Of a DNA stretch of 27,726 nucleotides, positions 1-9,044 are shown piece by piece (the stretch's first letter is position 1; each line of letters begins with the position of its first letter). The position numbers were made by a program, and so were the translations under genes. The stretch comes from a virus, in IMG/VR virus record IMGVR_UViG_3300021956_000065, positions 1-27,726 of that record; one strand, written 5' to 3'. The notes beneath the pieces were generated by a model that saw only the letters and a list, made by a program, of their open reading frames with translations, searched no databases and was not told where the DNA came from.

Positions 1-1047
1 TTCCGGTTGATTTTGTATGTCCTCTTGTACAGGAATCATGTAGAATTCAATCTCGGCACTTTCCAAAAAGTCATCACCTGCACTTATGGCTACACTAATG
101 ATGGTTTCTTGCGCGTAGTCAATCGCGGTTAATGGATTACCTAAAGCATCCTCAATTGTAACAAAATCGATTGTAAAATCATTCGTTCCTTGATTGTAGC
201 TTTCATCTAGCCATCCAACGTTTCCAAGATAACCGCCATAAGTTACTTGCAACTTGGCATTTGGATTGTTTTGTTGTGGATATGCGTTGATTTCCACGTA
301 TGGCTTCAATGATTGCGACGCTTCAAAGAATGAAGGTTCATTGAAATCCGAATCTTCGAATTTGTATGGGAAATTGTAAACGAGCGTAATTAAATACGAT
401 TTATTTCCGCTTACATCTGACAACCGTGTAATTTTTGCACTTGTATAAGTTCCACCCGATTTATTTCCAAGTTGTAAAAAACCGAATGAATCACCAACAT
501 TTAACGTATCAATATCAATCGCCTCAAATCTATTGACTTGATTATCAATCAATGAATTTACCGAGCCACTTGAAGCGTTTGGAACAATGTTATGAAATAC
601 TTCGATAACTTGCGGTGTTGACGTTGTCGCATTGACAATTTGAAGCGATGTAATACCTTGCGGAGTTGACGGCATTATTGTACCAACTATTGCGCCGGTG
701 TTTAATGGATCTAATGAATTTCCAACGGTGATTGTATCGCCATTGATCGATGTGATTGTATAGGGTGAAGATGAATAAGAGAAAACGCCTCCAGACCATG
801 GAATTGACCCAGTTAATTCAATTATATCACCAATGGCAAAACCTTTAGTTTGCCAATCCCCACCAAGCAATTGAATTTCGTAAATACTTGGGAAAGTTAC
901 CGGCAAGTTTGATGTGCTAGTAAAATCAAATTCACAAACTACGGTGATTTTTTCCTCAATGAATTGACCGCTATTTGCGAGCAAAAAGGCATTACCCGAA
1001 GGATGATTTCGAGTGGAATAATTTCTATCAATAATTGTTAATGCCAT
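1..1047 (-). CDS. Tail-associated structural protein, partial (C-terminus outside window)
   Basis: An uninterrupted minus-strand frame of 349 codons opens with ATG at 1047 (MALTIIDRNYSTRNHPSGN) and runs off the left edge without a stop. The protein is rich in Ser, Thr, Asn, Gly and beta-branched residues and has no membrane segment, which suggests an all-beta virion protein. It is the third gene after the tape measure in transcription order, the usual place for distal tail, baseplate or receptor-binding components. Its start overlaps the end of the preceding 70-aa gene by 20 bp. I do not recognise a specific family. A tail-tip or adsorption role is inferred from position only. Confidence 0.75.
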   Translation of the reverse strand, partial: MALTIIDRNYSTRNHPSGNAFLLANSGQFIEEKITVVCEFDFTSTSNLPVTFPSIYEIQLLGGDWQTKGFAIGDIIELTGSIPWSGGVFSYSSSPYTITSINGDTITVGNSLDPLNTGAIVGTIMPSTPQGITSLQIVNATTSTPQVIEVFHNIVPNASSGSVNSLIDNQVNRFEAIDIDTLNVGDSFGFLQLGNKSGGTYTSAKITRLSDVSGNKSYLITLVYNFPYKFEDSDFNEPSFFEASQSLKPYVEINAYPQQNNPNAKLQVTYGGYLGNVGWLDESYNQGTNDFTIDFVTIEDALGNPLTAIDYAQETIISVAISAGDDFLESAEIEFYMIPVQEDIQNQPE

Positions 1048-1240
1048 GTTGCTTTAATTTTTCCTTTGCCTCTTTAATGTCATTCATTGCCGAATCAAAT
1101 TTAACTAATAAATCCGACGGAATTTCATCACGATGTTGATTAATCTTGTGAAGCTCTGGCGTTATCTTTTTCTCTAAGTCCTGAAATGCTTTCAAAACGT
1201 TAGGAATGTCCTTGCCTAAAATGTCTTTTAAATTATCCAT
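1028..1240 (-). CDS. Small coiled-coil protein in tail module
   Basis: A 70-aa product (MDNLKDILGKDIPNVLKAFQ...), highly charged and predicted helical by eye, with heptad-like Leu/Ile spacing. It sits between the 566-aa tail protein and the partial tail-tip gene and overlaps both slightly (8 bp at its start, 20 bp at its end), so it belongs to the tail operon. No catalytic motif is present. It may be a small structural linker or assembly factor, but no family is recognised and the function is unknown. Confidence 0.7.
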   Translation of the reverse strand: MDNLKDILGKDIPNVLKAFQDLEKKITPELHKINQHRDEIPSDLLVKFDSAMNDIKEAKEKLKQHGINNY

Positions 1241-2933
1241 TGATTTGTACGCTTTTTTCGTTTATTCTTGGTCTAAGTATGTTGTAGTTAACCATTGCTT
1301 TGGCTTGTAGCTCACTCCATTGCACGCTTGTTATTTCTGCAATTTTACCATTATCAAGTACAATAAAGTTATTTTGAAGCAATGAAAAAAGTTCACTTTC
1401 TGTCATTGCAACCGGCATTGAATCGTAAATGTTCTTTTGATTATTCTCAATAAAACGTGAATACCAATAATTTAACGCGATTGCTTGCGCTCCAATGAAG
1501 TTTGTTTGCTCTTGATGAAGTCTTGTACCATTCATCCAAAGAAGTTTTGTGACGCTAAAATATTGTGAAGATATTTGCATCACGTTTTTACGTGAATTTA
1601 CTTTTGATTGTAAATTCGAACCGCAAAATAAATCAACGGCTTGCGCCAAAACTTTAGCGGATTTCTCCAAGAAATTTAATGATCCTTTGTTCGTGCCTCG
1701 TGCAAATGGTATGTTGATTAAATCGTAACCTTTGATTAATTCATACGCACGTCCTGGTGAATTTTCCACTTCACTAGAAATCTCGAACAAACTTTGAAAA
1801 GTATCATCAAACGTATTGAAATCAGTTGGGTCAGTTTGAAATTGCACTACCATGCGCTTTGAAATTTCACTACTATTTTGAGAGAATTCGCTTTGTAGTT
1901 CGCTTTGAAGATTGAACGCGGAAAGTAGTCCGGTATTTGGTGTTTGTTTGAAAAACCATTCTTGTTCAAACGTCACAAGTCCATTTGACACTTTAATCTT
2001 CGCGTTGAATATGTCCTCAAGTGCCGTTATCAATTGACCAAGCGTCTTAACCGAATCGCGTGAACTTGGATAGCCATTTGTATAAGCGAGCGTATTAGGT
2101 GCGATTAATTCAAGATACCACGAGTTTTGTTTTGACTTCAAAGGCACTGGTAAAATCGTCAATGGTGCAAGCGAATTCAAAAGTGTTGAACTCACTGAAT
2201 AACCAAGAAACGCACATGATTTCTCAAATAGCGTTTTGACTTTGATTGCTTTGAATTGGCGTATCGTTGGAAATATGATATTGATTATTTCGGTCAATAG
2301 TTTAATCAATGCAATAACGATGAAAATGGCATAAGCTACGCGCGCAGCTAATTTAATTCCAGCTACGATGATAGCACCGAAATCAGGCGCAGGAACAGGC
2401 AATCCAACCGGAATGCTTGCCTTTACAATATCGGCAATACTTTGTTGAATCTCATCAATTGCTTTTCCAAGCTCTTGACTAAGTGCAAATGTCGCAAGCA
2501 TCAATGAAATGTAGTAAGTTGGTTGCTCCTCCGGAATTATAACGTAATCAACTGCGGTGAAATCACTTGGTGACCAATTTACCAATCCAAACGACATCCC
2601 GTCGGCATTATCAAAGAAATTGTCAATGCCTTTGTATTTCTTTAGTTTGACTTTGTACGATCGTTCTTTTTCTCGAAATGCTGGGTCTTGAAAATCAAGA
2701 ATATATTTAACTATCAATCCATTTGAATACTTAATGTCTAATGGCATTCCAACAAAGTAGCCATATGTCTCAAGCCAAGTTTTAATAGCTTGCCTATCTT
2801 CATTGACGAATTCAAGAGTATCAACCGAAAGTTCAAGTTGGCTAATTTTTCTATCTTCAAAATTAAAGACGTAATTAACCGAATCCTTGTTTAAAGGATT
2901 GCATTCCGTGCCATTTAAGTAGTATCTAATCAT
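1233..2933 (-). CDS. Tail/baseplate protein with hydrophobic core segment
   Basis: This 566-aa protein is encoded 2 bp after the tape-measure stop. That position is typical of the distal tail, baseplate hub or tail-tip protein in siphophages. Residues 1-130 look beta-rich (MIRYYLNGTECNPLNKDSVN at the N-terminus). Residues about 186-221 are strikingly hydrophobic (VAYAIFIVIALIKLL is part of this), followed by a mixed alpha/beta C-terminal half. I recognise the arrangement from Bacteroidota phages, where a protein of this size follows the tape measure, but cannot assign a named family. The hydrophobic stretch could be buried in an oligomer or could insert into the host envelope. The tail assignment rests on context. 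Confidence 0.7.
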   Translation of the reverse strand: MIRYYLNGTECNPLNKDSVNYVFNFEDRKISQLELSVDTLEFVNEDRQAIKTWLETYGYFVGMPLDIKYSNGLIVKYILDFQDPAFREKERSYKVKLKKYKGIDNFFDNADGMSFGLVNWSPSDFTAVDYVIIPEEQPTYYISLMLATFALSQELGKAIDEIQQSIADIVKASIPVGLPVPAPDFGAIIVAGIKLAARVAYAIFIVIALIKLLTEIINIIFPTIRQFKAIKVKTLFEKSCAFLGYSVSSTLLNSLAPLTILPVPLKSKQNSWYLELIAPNTLAYTNGYPSSRDSVKTLGQLITALEDIFNAKIKVSNGLVTFEQEWFFKQTPNTGLLSAFNLQSELQSEFSQNSSEISKRMVVQFQTDPTDFNTFDDTFQSLFEISSEVENSPGRAYELIKGYDLINIPFARGTNKGSLNFLEKSAKVLAQAVDLFCGSNLQSKVNSRKNVMQISSQYFSVTKLLWMNGTRLHQEQTNFIGAQAIALNYWYSRFIENNQKNIYDSMPVAMTESELFSLLQNNFIVLDNGKIAEITSVQWSELQAKAMVNYNILRPRINEKSVQING

Positions 2934-2935
2934 GA

Positions 2936-5788
2936 TTAATTGATTCTAAATCGGTTTCGACTAATGACACCATTTGCGCGCTTTGTTTGCACAATTTCGT
3001 TAATACCAGAAGCAAATGATTGCCAAGCGATATTTGTCTCCGATTTGTTCGCTACGATGTCCTGCAATACTTTGATTTCTTTAGTCATATTCATCAAATC
3101 AAATGAAGTACCGGCTTTATCAACTTTGCTAATTTTTGAAGCATTCCCATAATTATCGAACGCGCTAAGCATTGACGCGGTTTGTGAAGCGGTGTAAACT
3201 TTATCACCTCGGTTTAGCATAGTGAATCGTGGACCTTTGCCCGCTCCAATTTCTTTGATATTTCCAAGTCTATCAGTAATCATCTCCGAACCTTTCTCAT
3301 CGACTATGGACAATCCACCTGGTGCATTCATTGTTCCTTTTTCGTAAAATTGTAGGTTCTTCAAGAATGAAGTAAGTACCGTTGTGTTTACGATTGTTGA
3401 CGCAAGTGCTTCACCTGGAGTTTTTCCATCATTCAACGCGCTTTCAAATGTCTTCAATCCCGTTGAAATAAGTTCAATGGATTGCTTTTGTTTTTCAAGT
3501 TTCATTTGTTCGGCTTGCGCTTCGCGTTGGATTTTTATTTGCTCGGTGATTGATTGTTGAGCATAAATATTTCCATTTGCTGCCAAGTTTTGCAAATAAT
3601 CTTGTTGGCTTTTTGCTGCTTCTTCCTCACGCTTTAAAATAGCGATACGACGATCAATTTGTTCTTTGAGCATGTCGGTAATTGCTTGTTGAATTGATAG
3701 CATGAATTCGTATGCTTCTTGCGCATTTTTCTTTTCGGTTTCTTTTACCTTGTCGCTATTTTCAATTGCTTTGCCCGCTAAATTATCGCTAATCTCTTGC
3801 TTTTTATCGGCAACTTCAATATCAATTGCAACACTTTCGTCTCCGTTTTTTCTTTGCATTAATTGAACTTGTAAATCATAATCAGCAATGCGTTTTTTAT
3901 CATTTTCATCAATACGTTTTTTATCATCTTGATATTGATTCTCGATGCTTAATTTTTGTTCAACGGTTAAGCCTTCTTGATCTAAAAGTTTCTTTTTTCT
4001 TTCTTCAAGTGCTTTATATTCTGCCCTTGTTTCTTCTTGATATTTATTGGCTAATTGAGTAAGCTCATAATTTTGTTGCTCTTGCAATGCTTCTTTTTGA
4101 ATCTTTGCTTTTTCATCAAGTAAATTGTAAAGTGCATCAAGTGAAAATTGACCTGTTTTAGTAGCTAGCTCCTCTTGTGCTTTAAGTTCTGTTTTGAATT
4201 GTCTGTCAATAGCCGTTATTTGCTCTGTATAACGTAATTGAGCAAGTTCGTGAAGTAATTGCGCCTGAATACGTAAATATTCATTTGTCGTATCTAATTC
4301 GGTGTTTAATTCTTTTTGCGTATCAACTAGCCCGCCTAATTCATCTTTTGTATCCTTAACTTCTACATTGTAAATTTTTAGACGTTTTTCGGTATCGCCT
4401 AATTCTCCTTTAAGTTTAGACGTATTCGCTTTTGCTTCTGCTAATTTTTCACTTAAAAAAGAAATACTTTGCGATGTGTCGCTTGTAAATGATTTTGCGC
4501 CTCCAATTAAATTTCCATTTTTTGCTTTATTTAATTCAAATTGCAATCTAATTTCTTCTTTCGTCGATTTCGCTATGTCATTACGTAATTTATCTTGTTT
4601 ACGTAAATTCATATTAATCAAATCCTCATTTTTCTTTGATTTGTATTCTGCTATTTTTAGCTCTAAAAATGATGTAACTTGATCGTTTAATTGCTTTTGA
4701 AATAAAGCCTCATCTTGTAAGTTTTTGATTGTAGTTCCGTGTGTTGAATTAATCAATTTAATCATTCTTGCGCGCTCTGCACTTCCTGCGTTTGTTTTTC
4801 TTAGCACGTTAATATTTCCAATTAACTCACTGCTTTCATCTGCCACATATTTAGATGATTCTTTGCGGTATTTATTAAGAATCTTTTGTTGATTGATTTG
4901 TACGTCTTGTTCTTTCGTTAAATTGAACATTTTACCAAGAAAATCAGTTATTTGCGCGCCATATACTGTCAACAAAGTAACGCCAACGGAAAGCAATGTT
5001 TGAAGTGAAAAAATAGAACTTGCTACTTGTCCAAGAACGTTTTTTGTCGGTTGTCCCGAAGCTGCCAAATCAATATTCGCCTTTTTCAACTTTCCAATCT
5101 CATCAAAGAACATCGGTAAGTTGTTCGAAATAGCCATGAATCCCGTTTGAACTGAATTCGCGAATGCTGGCATTTCTCGCGCTAACTGCGTGACTGAGAA
5201 GTTAAGTTGACTATTTGCCATTGCATAGTTTCCGACATTGCGCTGGTGACGCCCCATTGTCGCGTCAACTGTCTTTAATGCTGCATCGTACTTTTGGATT
5301 TTAGCTTGTAAGTAATCGTAATTCTTTTGCTCGTTATCGGTTAACTTAGCTCCAAGCTCTTTGCGAATCGCTAAATCTCGATAGGTTTTAACCATTGCCG
5401 ACAACTTTTGATCGACACGCGAATAAACCGAGTTTAATTTTTCTTGATTACGTATTTGCGTTGCGGTTATGCGCGCGTCTTTTTCGGCTTGCGCTTGCGC
5501 TTGTTTGGCAATACGGTCTTGTTTTTGTTGTAAATCTAATTGTAGTTTTTGAGTGCGTAACTTTTGTTGTACAAGTTTTTCGCTTTCAATTTCCGCTTGA
5601 TTAATTGCATTTATGTCTTGAACGGTTTTCTTTTGAGCCGTTGCCAACTCTCCGTTCATAGTCTTAGCAATGCTCTTGAGCTCGCTATCAAATTTTTCTA
5701 AAATGCCGAGTGTTGAGGCAATTTCCTTTCCAATTTCTTCGAATGGTGAGCCTGATATTAAATCACTCTTTTTTACTGCTTCTTGCAT
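2936..5788 (-). CDS. Tail tape measure protein
   Basis: At 950 aa this is the longest product in the window. Tape measure proteins run through the tail lumen and set tail length. Residues 1-185 are Gln/Lys/Glu-rich coiled coil. Residues about 185-290 hold the segment QLAREMPAFANSVQTGF followed by SNNLP and a hydrophobic stretch (FSLQTLLSVGVTLLTVYGAQ), a pattern I associate with Bacteroidota phage tape measures. Long coiled coils rich in Lys/Glu/Gln fill 290-800. The C-terminus has a Gly-rich patch (GSEMITDRLGNIKEIGAGKG, then LNRGDKVYTA), also typical of these proteins. By the usual scaling of about 0.15 nm per residue it would specify a tail near 140 nm (inference). It overlaps the preceding gene by 26 bp. 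Confidence 0.88.
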   Translation of the reverse strand: MQEAVKKSDLISGSPFEEIGKEIASTLGILEKFDSELKSIAKTMNGELATAQKKTVQDINAINQAEIESEKLVQQKLRTQKLQLDLQQKQDRIAKQAQAQAEKDARITATQIRNQEKLNSVYSRVDQKLSAMVKTYRDLAIRKELGAKLTDNEQKNYDYLQAKIQKYDAALKTVDATMGRHQRNVGNYAMANSQLNFSVTQLAREMPAFANSVQTGFMAISNNLPMFFDEIGKLKKANIDLAASGQPTKNVLGQVASSIFSLQTLLSVGVTLLTVYGAQITDFLGKMFNLTKEQDVQINQQKILNKYRKESSKYVADESSELIGNINVLRKTNAGSAERARMIKLINSTHGTTIKNLQDEALFQKQLNDQVTSFLELKIAEYKSKKNEDLINMNLRKQDKLRNDIAKSTKEEIRLQFELNKAKNGNLIGGAKSFTSDTSQSISFLSEKLAEAKANTSKLKGELGDTEKRLKIYNVEVKDTKDELGGLVDTQKELNTELDTTNEYLRIQAQLLHELAQLRYTEQITAIDRQFKTELKAQEELATKTGQFSLDALYNLLDEKAKIQKEALQEQQNYELTQLANKYQEETRAEYKALEERKKKLLDQEGLTVEQKLSIENQYQDDKKRIDENDKKRIADYDLQVQLMQRKNGDESVAIDIEVADKKQEISDNLAGKAIENSDKVKETEKKNAQEAYEFMLSIQQAITDMLKEQIDRRIAILKREEEAAKSQQDYLQNLAANGNIYAQQSITEQIKIQREAQAEQMKLEKQKQSIELISTGLKTFESALNDGKTPGEALASTIVNTTVLTSFLKNLQFYEKGTMNAPGGLSIVDEKGSEMITDRLGNIKEIGAGKGPRFTMLNRGDKVYTASQTASMLSAFDNYGNASKISKVDKAGTSFDLMNMTKEIKVLQDIVANKSETNIAWQSFASGINEIVQTKRANGVISRNRFRIN

Positions 5789-6257
5789 ATTCCTCGAACA
5801 TTTCTTTAAATTCTACAATCGTTATCTCTTTCGCTTTTACAATTGCGCCCATCCATTTTGATAAATGAACGAGACATTGTTGAGTAGTCATTCCTTGCAA
5901 TTTGCTAGGGTCTGCGCTAATCATTTGAGCTTCCGCAACCTTGATTTGATTTAACAAAAATAAATCATTTGTTTGGATAAATTGAAGACGTAATTTAACC
6001 AAGTGAATTTTGAGCTTTAAAAAGTATTCAAGTCCTTCGCCAATACCGAACCTTTCAAGGTATTCGTTGTATAATTTTAGCCAAATTATTTGATCGTATT
6101 GTGTTGACTTTGCGTCTCGATTCACATAGCGCATTTCACCGCTTTGGCACTTTTCCCAATTATACAACGGGAAATCGTCAATAGTTGAATAGGATTGATT
6201 TGATTTCTTTGATGTACGAATCGCGAACAATGACGCGAAGTTTTGCAATATTTTCAT
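5763..6257 (-). CDS. Tail assembly protein upstream of tape measure
   Basis: A 164-aa mostly helical, charged protein encoded directly before the tape measure and overlapping it by 26 bp. In siphophages this slot holds tail assembly chaperones that coat the tape measure. The segment TIDDFPLYNWEKCQSGEMRY resembles the start of a protein family I have seen in Bacteroidota phages next to the tape measure. The only ATG is at 6257, giving about 25 extra residues before that segment and an 80-bp overlap with the preceding gene. A start nearer to 6180 on a non-ATG codon is possible. No clear programmed frameshift site was found. The chaperone role is inferred from position. Confidence 0.72.
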   Translation of the reverse strand: MKILQNFASLFAIRTSKKSNQSYSTIDDFPLYNWEKCQSGEMRYVNRDAKSTQYDQIIWLKLYNEYLERFGIGEGLEYFLKLKIHLVKLRLQFIQTNDLFLLNQIKVAEAQMISADPSKLQGMTTQQCLVHLSKWMGAIVKAKEITIVEFKEMFEEYARSSKKE

Positions 6258-6621
6258 CTGTTAGGCTTAAAATTGAATCGTGCCACCATTTTTTGTCCTC
6301 CATTTTGCGCGTGTCACCTTCAATGGTAATTGCATCAAGTAGAACGCGCACGTACATCGAGCGATAAAATTCACCTGTATCGTATAGCGTGAATGGTGTA
6401 TTAAATTTCTTTTTTGGATTGATTAATGAAGTCAAATACGAGTAATATCCAATGACTTTGTTATCGCCATCGATTCCTTTACTCATCAACTGGTCTTGTT
6501 GTACGAAATCGAGTATTTCACGCCTTGTCGTTGGCGAAAAAGCATTGAACCAAGCAACGGACTCCGATAGCATGCGCCCCTTCATTAAAATCGCGTGTAA
6601 TTTACTTTGTCCTATTGCCAT
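6178..6621 (-). CDS. Tail module protein of unknown function
   Basis: A 147-aa protein from ATG at 6621 (MAIGQSKLHAILMKGRMLSE). A longer frame opens at 6684, but its extra 21 residues are translated from the terminator hairpin at 6643-6666, so I reject it. The motif FTLYDTGEFYRSMYVRV recalls Bacteroidota phage tail-region proteins whose function I do not know. It is the first gene of the distal tail unit, right after the terminator that ends the head/tail-tube unit. It should therefore have its own promoter; TTACTTTG, at 6632-6639 on the minus strand, is a poor match to TAnnTTTG. Confidence 0.75.
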   Translation of the reverse strand: MAIGQSKLHAILMKGRMLSESVAWFNAFSPTTRREILDFVQQDQLMSKGIDGDNKVIGYYSYLTSLINPKKKFNTPFTLYDTGEFYRSMYVRVLLDAITIEGDTRKMEDKKWWHDSILSLTDENIAKLRVIVRDSYIKEIKSILFNY

Positions 6622-6642
6622 AACAAATACAAAGTAACAAAA

Positions 6643-6666
6643 AAAGGGCGTTGAACAACGCCCTTT
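6643..6666 (-). terminator. Rho-independent terminator
   Basis: Read on the minus strand, AAAGGGCGTT-GTTC-AACGCCCTTT is a perfect 10-bp stem with a 4-nt loop, and a run of seven T (counting stem-end bases) continues past it. It lies about 20 bp after the 52-aa gene and ends the transcript carrying capsid and tail-tube genes. The plus-strand side lacks a T-run, so it acts in one direction. Confidence 0.9.
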
Positions 6667-6685
6667 CAAATTTATAATGAACAAG

Positions 6686-6844
6686 TTATTTTTTTCTCAC
6701 CTTTTTCTTTGGTGTTGGGTTCGCTATTTCAAACGCTTCACGTACAATGTTTTCAGGAACTGACTTCATTGTACTTAAAACAACTTCCAAGCTATTACAA
6801 GCAAGAAAATCGCGATTGAATTGAACTCCGTTTATAACTATCAT
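6686..6844 (-). CDS. Small basic-tailed protein (52 aa)
   Basis: A 52-aa frame starts at ATG 6844 (MIVINGVQFNRDFLACNSLE) and ends in a Lys/Arg-rich tail (PKKKVRKK). It begins 7 bp after the tail-tube gene stop and is followed at once by a strong terminator, so it is the last gene of that transcript. The tight placement supports a real gene. No family is recognised. It could be a small tail-assembly factor or part of a split assembly-chaperone pair, but nothing in the sequence proves this. Confidence 0.65.
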   Translation of the reverse strand: MIVINGVQFNRDFLACNSLEVVLSTMKSVPENIVREAFEIANPTPKKKVRKK

Positions 6845-6851
6845 TGTTCTA

Positions 6852-7787
6852 TTATTGTGCAATGAATGCCGTTACAGTTGACTCATACCCAAACAACATG
6901 TTTCCGGTTGCAGCATGGAACGCTTTCAATGTACATGCGTCACCATTTGCTTGTGCGGGAATAGTGATTGTGTAAAATCCTGGCTCTGTTGCTGACTCGG
7001 AAACCGAAGCAATTGTAATGTTTGAAGAAGTCGATACATTTTTTGCCGTAAAGTCAGCCAATACCGCACCCGTCCAAGGCATTTGATTAACCGCGTTTCC
7101 GTAGTTAAATTTAGCTCTTACGAACAATGTCGTAACATCTTCAACCGTGATGTCTAAATTAACATCAATCATTCCGTTTAATTCTAAAGCGGAATAAGGC
7201 GCGAACATATCGCTTGGAATCATCCACTGGTCTCCATCGCTAGTCACTAAAGAATAGTCCATTTGGATCATTACTTTCGTTCCTGCGTCTGCCGTTGCGT
7301 CAATGAATTTCGCATCGTATGAATATTTGTTCACCGGACGTGGGTACAAATGCGTATCTTCTTTTTGCCCTTTCAAGTTTCCGCAAACGTCAACTAAGAA
7401 AACACCGAATTGAACACAATTGTCGGAAACCTTAGCGTAGAATTGCTCGGTTACTCCCCAACATTCGAATGTTACGGTTTTGATTCCGTCACGTGTTTTG
7501 AAACGCTCGCCGTTGTCGGCAGTTTCATAATTTGGATCCGCTTCATTATGCGTTACGTTACGCAAGTTGTTGAACGGATAAAGACGTTTTGACGGATCAG
7601 GGTTATTGATTGCAGCCAACAAGTCCGCCGGTAAGGTAGCACTTGTCAAATCGAATCCGTTGCGAGTTCCATCGCTTGCCAAAATTGGCATTAAAAATAC
7701 TCCAGAAGTTAATCCGAAGGGTTTGACATTCGGAAAGCCTGTGTTTCCAATTTGTCCGTTGCAGTTACATCCAGCAATTCCAGCCAT
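6852..7787 (-). CDS. Major tail (tube) protein
   Basis: A 311-aa protein lying between the head-tail connector genes and the tape measure, the normal location of the tail tube subunit. It begins MAGIAGCNCNGQIGNTGFPN and is acidic, beta-rich and free of membrane segments. The C-terminal part (about residues 220-311) looks like a separate Ig-like or beta-sandwich domain with alternating Thr/Ser/Val (SSNITIASVSESA). A separate intergenic region with a TAnnTTTG-like element at 7821-7828 fits strong independent expression. The assignment is from position, size and composition. Another abundant virion protein cannot be excluded. Confidence 0.72.
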   Translation of the reverse strand: MAGIAGCNCNGQIGNTGFPNVKPFGLTSGVFLMPILASDGTRNGFDLTSATLPADLLAAINNPDPSKRLYPFNNLRNVTHNEADPNYETADNGERFKTRDGIKTVTFECWGVTEQFYAKVSDNCVQFGVFLVDVCGNLKGQKEDTHLYPRPVNKYSYDAKFIDATADAGTKVMIQMDYSLVTSDGDQWMIPSDMFAPYSALELNGMIDVNLDITVEDVTTLFVRAKFNYGNAVNQMPWTGAVLADFTAKNVSTSSNITIASVSESATEPGFYTITIPAQANGDACTLKAFHAATGNMLFGYESTVTAFIAQ

Positions 7788-7820
7788 TTTAAAATAATTT
7801 AAAGATTAATAATCGTATCA

Positions 7821-7828
7821 CAAAATTA
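7821..7828 (-). promoter_or_regulatory. Candidate -7 element for the tail-tube gene
   Basis: TAATTTTG on the minus strand matches the Bacteroidota -7 consensus TAnnTTTG. It lies 33 bp before the tail-tube ATG at 7787 and overlaps the stop of the preceding gene. I see no good TTTG at the expected -33 spacing, so this is only a candidate. Confidence 0.35.
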
Positions 7829-8533
7829 GCAATTTTCACAATAACGTGCGAATATTTCTAAATTCACATCAAATTCAACCGCACTTAATGTTGAATCAAA
7901 TATCTGTTTTTCAATACCATTTTGACTTTCCGTTCCAAATTTCGGGAAGTCCCTAGTGGTAAATGAATTAAATCCTTTGAAGAATGAAGCGTTGCGAAGT
8001 ATCGTTCTTTGGAACTCATCCATCAAAGCGTATAATGGTTTCACCGCTTCATCTTGACGATCAATGTTAAGCAAGTTCCAATCCGACCAATGAATAAACC
8101 ATAGTTTACATTGTGAAGTTCTGGTACTTCCTTGCTCAAATCCGTTTGTGATTTCATCCGTTGGCGATACCAACCAAATAAATGGGAGTTTTGAACGCTC
8201 GCTATTTATTCCGTCATCATTCAAATACTTTGACCATTCGTATTTTGTATTGGAAAGCGTGCCATTGAAAAACAACGGTTTCTTGATCGTGACTAATGTT
8301 TGATAGTTGATTGATTGACTTGTAATTGTAAATGTAACTTCGTTTCCATCGATTGACTTTACCTGAAGCTCTACACCATTAACATAAGCAAACTCGTAAA
8401 GTTTAATCCATTTCACATTGCAAAATGTTACCACTTGCTCGCTATTTGCTACTTGCGAAAATGATTCAACGCGCAAAGTATTATCAAGTTTATTGATAAT
8501 CTCTTGCTCGATTATTTCAGATATTAATCTCAT
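7826..8533 (-). CDS. Head-tail joining / tail terminator-like protein
   Basis: A 235-aa product from ATG 8533, which overlaps the previous stop as ATGA; a longer TTG start at 8542 is less likely. It begins MRLISEIIEQEIINKLDNTL and contains the run SKLPFIWLVSPTDEI and a Trp-rich segment KLWFIHWSDWNLL. It lies between the connector-like 170-aa gene and the tail tube gene, where tail terminator or completion proteins are normally encoded. I recognise similar proteins in Bacteroidota phages by these motifs but know no named function. The role is inferred from gene order. Confidence 0.7.
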   Translation of the reverse strand: MRLISEIIEQEIINKLDNTLRVESFSQVANSEQVVTFCNVKWIKLYEFAYVNGVELQVKSIDGNEVTFTITSQSINYQTLVTIKKPLFFNGTLSNTKYEWSKYLNDDGINSERSKLPFIWLVSPTDEITNGFEQGSTRTSQCKLWFIHWSDWNLLNIDRQDEAVKPLYALMDEFQRTILRNASFFKGFNSFTTRDFPKFGTESQNGIEKQIFDSTLSAVEFDVNLEIFARYCENC

Positions 8534-9042
8534 GCGTACCAAATAGAATCTAATTCCACTCCTCGATATTCGGGATATATGTCTTTGTTCGCTTCAAGGA
8601 ATCGTTGCAAAATTACGGAGCTTTTTACCGCTTGATTGAATAACACGATTGTATTCGTGTAGTTATCGTTGGCAATGCTTCCGGCTTCAACATTTGGTTT
8701 AATTTGCCCAATGCTTGTCGAAATTTGTAATTGTTCTCGTGAATAATGAACGTACACAAGTGCGCTCAAAATGTCTTTTAATCCAGTACAAAAATAAGAG
8801 TGAGCGCATCCGTTTATTTCAACTTCAAATGCAAACTCACTCTTAATATCCTCGAATCTAGCAACTGAATCGTCATTGTAGAATAAATCGGCTAATTCCT
8901 TGCCGAATAGCTTGTACAAATACTTTTTTTCGTACAGGTGAATGTATTGCTCAATTAAGGCAGTTCCGTTCTTAAACGCCACCGAAAGTTGGTAACGATT
9001 AACAAATGATTCAACTGATAAGAAATAAGTAGGTACAGGCAT
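8530..9042 (-). CDS. Head-tail connector / head completion protein
   Basis: A 170-aa, mostly helical product (MPVPTYFLSVESFVNRYQLS...). Its place after the major capsid and small acidic genes and before the tail terminator-like gene is where gp6/gp15-like head-tail adaptors are encoded. The central segment YLYKLFGKELADLFYNDD resembles a motif seen in DUF6712-like Bacteroidota phage connector proteins (family name from memory, not searched). It ends in an ATGA overlap with the next gene. No catalytic residues are evident. Confidence 0.68.
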   Translation of the reverse strand: MPVPTYFLSVESFVNRYQLSVAFKNGTALIEQYIHLYEKKYLYKLFGKELADLFYNDDSVARFEDIKSEFAFEVEINGCAHSYFCTGLKDILSALVYVHYSREQLQISTSIGQIKPNVEAGSIANDNYTNTIVLFNQAVKSSVILQRFLEANKDIYPEYRGVELDSIWYA

Positions 9043-9044
9043 AT

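Noticed and set aside
590-799. A 69-codon minus-strand frame
   Set aside because: It lies inside the longer open frame 1-1047 on the same strand and has unlikely composition (rich in Arg, Trp, His, Asn and Tyr).
5763-5790. Programmed frameshift at the A-run where the tail assembly gene overlaps the tape measure
   Set aside because: The A-run is not an in-frame X XXY YYZ slippery site, and a shift into the other frame would fuse the protein to the tape measure, unlike known chaperone frameshifts.
6622-6684. Longer start for the 147-aa tail-module gene
   Set aside because: The extra 21 codons run through a perfect terminator hairpin; ATG 6621 lies just after it.
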